DNA of 54,806 nt from an uncultured Clostridia bacterium (GTDB lineage: Bacteria; Bacillota; Clostridia; Christensenellales; CAG-138), in assembly GCA_937900325.1 (NCBI GenBank), contig CALCEX010000063.1, positions 1-54,806 on the forward strand. Direction: 5' to 3'. Under the pieces are notes generated by a model that was not told the DNA's origin, searched no databases, and worked only from the letters and a program-made list of their open reading frames with translations. The position numbers were made by a program, and so were the translations under genes. The first letter of the stretch is position 1. Each line of letters opens with the position of its first letter. Shown one piece after another: positions 54,769 to 54,806 of this stretch.

Positions 54769-54806
54769 TTTTCCTCCTGAAACAAAAAAGCGGCGGTATA
54801 CCGTCG

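Larger units (their letters stand above)
46899..54806 (-). mobile_element. Prophage-like structural and lysis region (partial)
   Basis: A continuous leftward block encodes a putative scaffold-like protein, an N4-gp56-type major capsid protein, head-tail proteins, a beta-rich stabilisation-like protein, baseplate and fibre proteins, NlpC/P60 endolysin and holin. The region runs off the right edge. No integrase, terminase, portal or att site is visible. The left border is uncertain and lies between the ileS terminator (46.2 kb) and the holin stop. Confidence 0.85.

Overview
The window is a Firmicutes-type chromosome, most likely an anaerobic gut-associated member of the Clostridia. The evidence is strong GGAGG ribosome binding sites, TTGACA/TATAAT promoters with 17-bp spacers, two T-box leaders, the secG-rnr-smpB-ssrA order, a secA-prfB pair with the RF2 frameshift, a type III glutamine synthetase, a Na+-pumping decarboxylase beta subunit and an oleate hydratase. 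GC content is moderately high. Most genes use many ATA (Ile) and AGG (Arg) codons, whereas gdhA and the oleate hydratase favour ATC. I cannot name the species.

Layout. 1-1343: 3' part of oleate hydratase. 1437-8544 (minus): pgk-tpiA-gpmI, then secG-rnr-smpB-ssrA, joining lower glycolysis to ribosome rescue and RNA decay. 8762-9565: a lipoprotein with a possible leaderless promoter. 9616-13533 (minus): secA-prfB. 13733-18322: a YdcF-like protein and two ammonium assimilation genes (GSIII and glutamate dehydrogenase). 18399-19145: an unknown 118-aa protein, then two tandem copies of a 165-bp element, each with a terminator hairpin, a strong Shine-Dalgarno and a mini-ORF. 19143-25331: a molybdenum module of divergent operons (moeA-like-modA-modB-modC and moaA-moaC-mog-MOSC). 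Their shared promoter region carries one exact and one degenerate ModE-type operator. YqeC at 37.5 kb belongs to the same theme. 25466-26732: a decarboxylase beta subunit with a 45-aa membrane partner. 27209-30864: a polar amino acid ABC transporter and an aminotransferase. 30909-32981: an OmpR-type two-component system with an unusual promoter-adjacent palindrome. 33069-43027: housekeeping (tadA, leuS with T-box, PHP phosphatase, yqeC, prs, PHP phosphoesterase, ftsH). 43028-46150: T-box-controlled type 2 ileS. From about 46.2 kb to the end: prophage-like DNA transcribed leftward. It starts with an N4-gp56-type major capsid protein near the right edge, continues through head-tail, baseplate and fibre genes, and ends with endolysin and holin. 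Next to it are a divergent XRE repressor and a small unknown gene around a dyad operator.

How the genes work together. The Mo module imports molybdate, builds molybdopterin and prepares it for a molybdenum hydroxylase that is not encoded in this window. Its arrangement (operator just after the mod start site, second operator upstream of moaA) resembles the ModE circuit of Proteobacteria, though no ModE gene is visible. The least explained items are the tandem terminator/mini-ORF repeats behind modC, the response-regulator promoter palindrome, the small decarboxylase partner, the frame problem at the rnr start, and the prophage edge genes.
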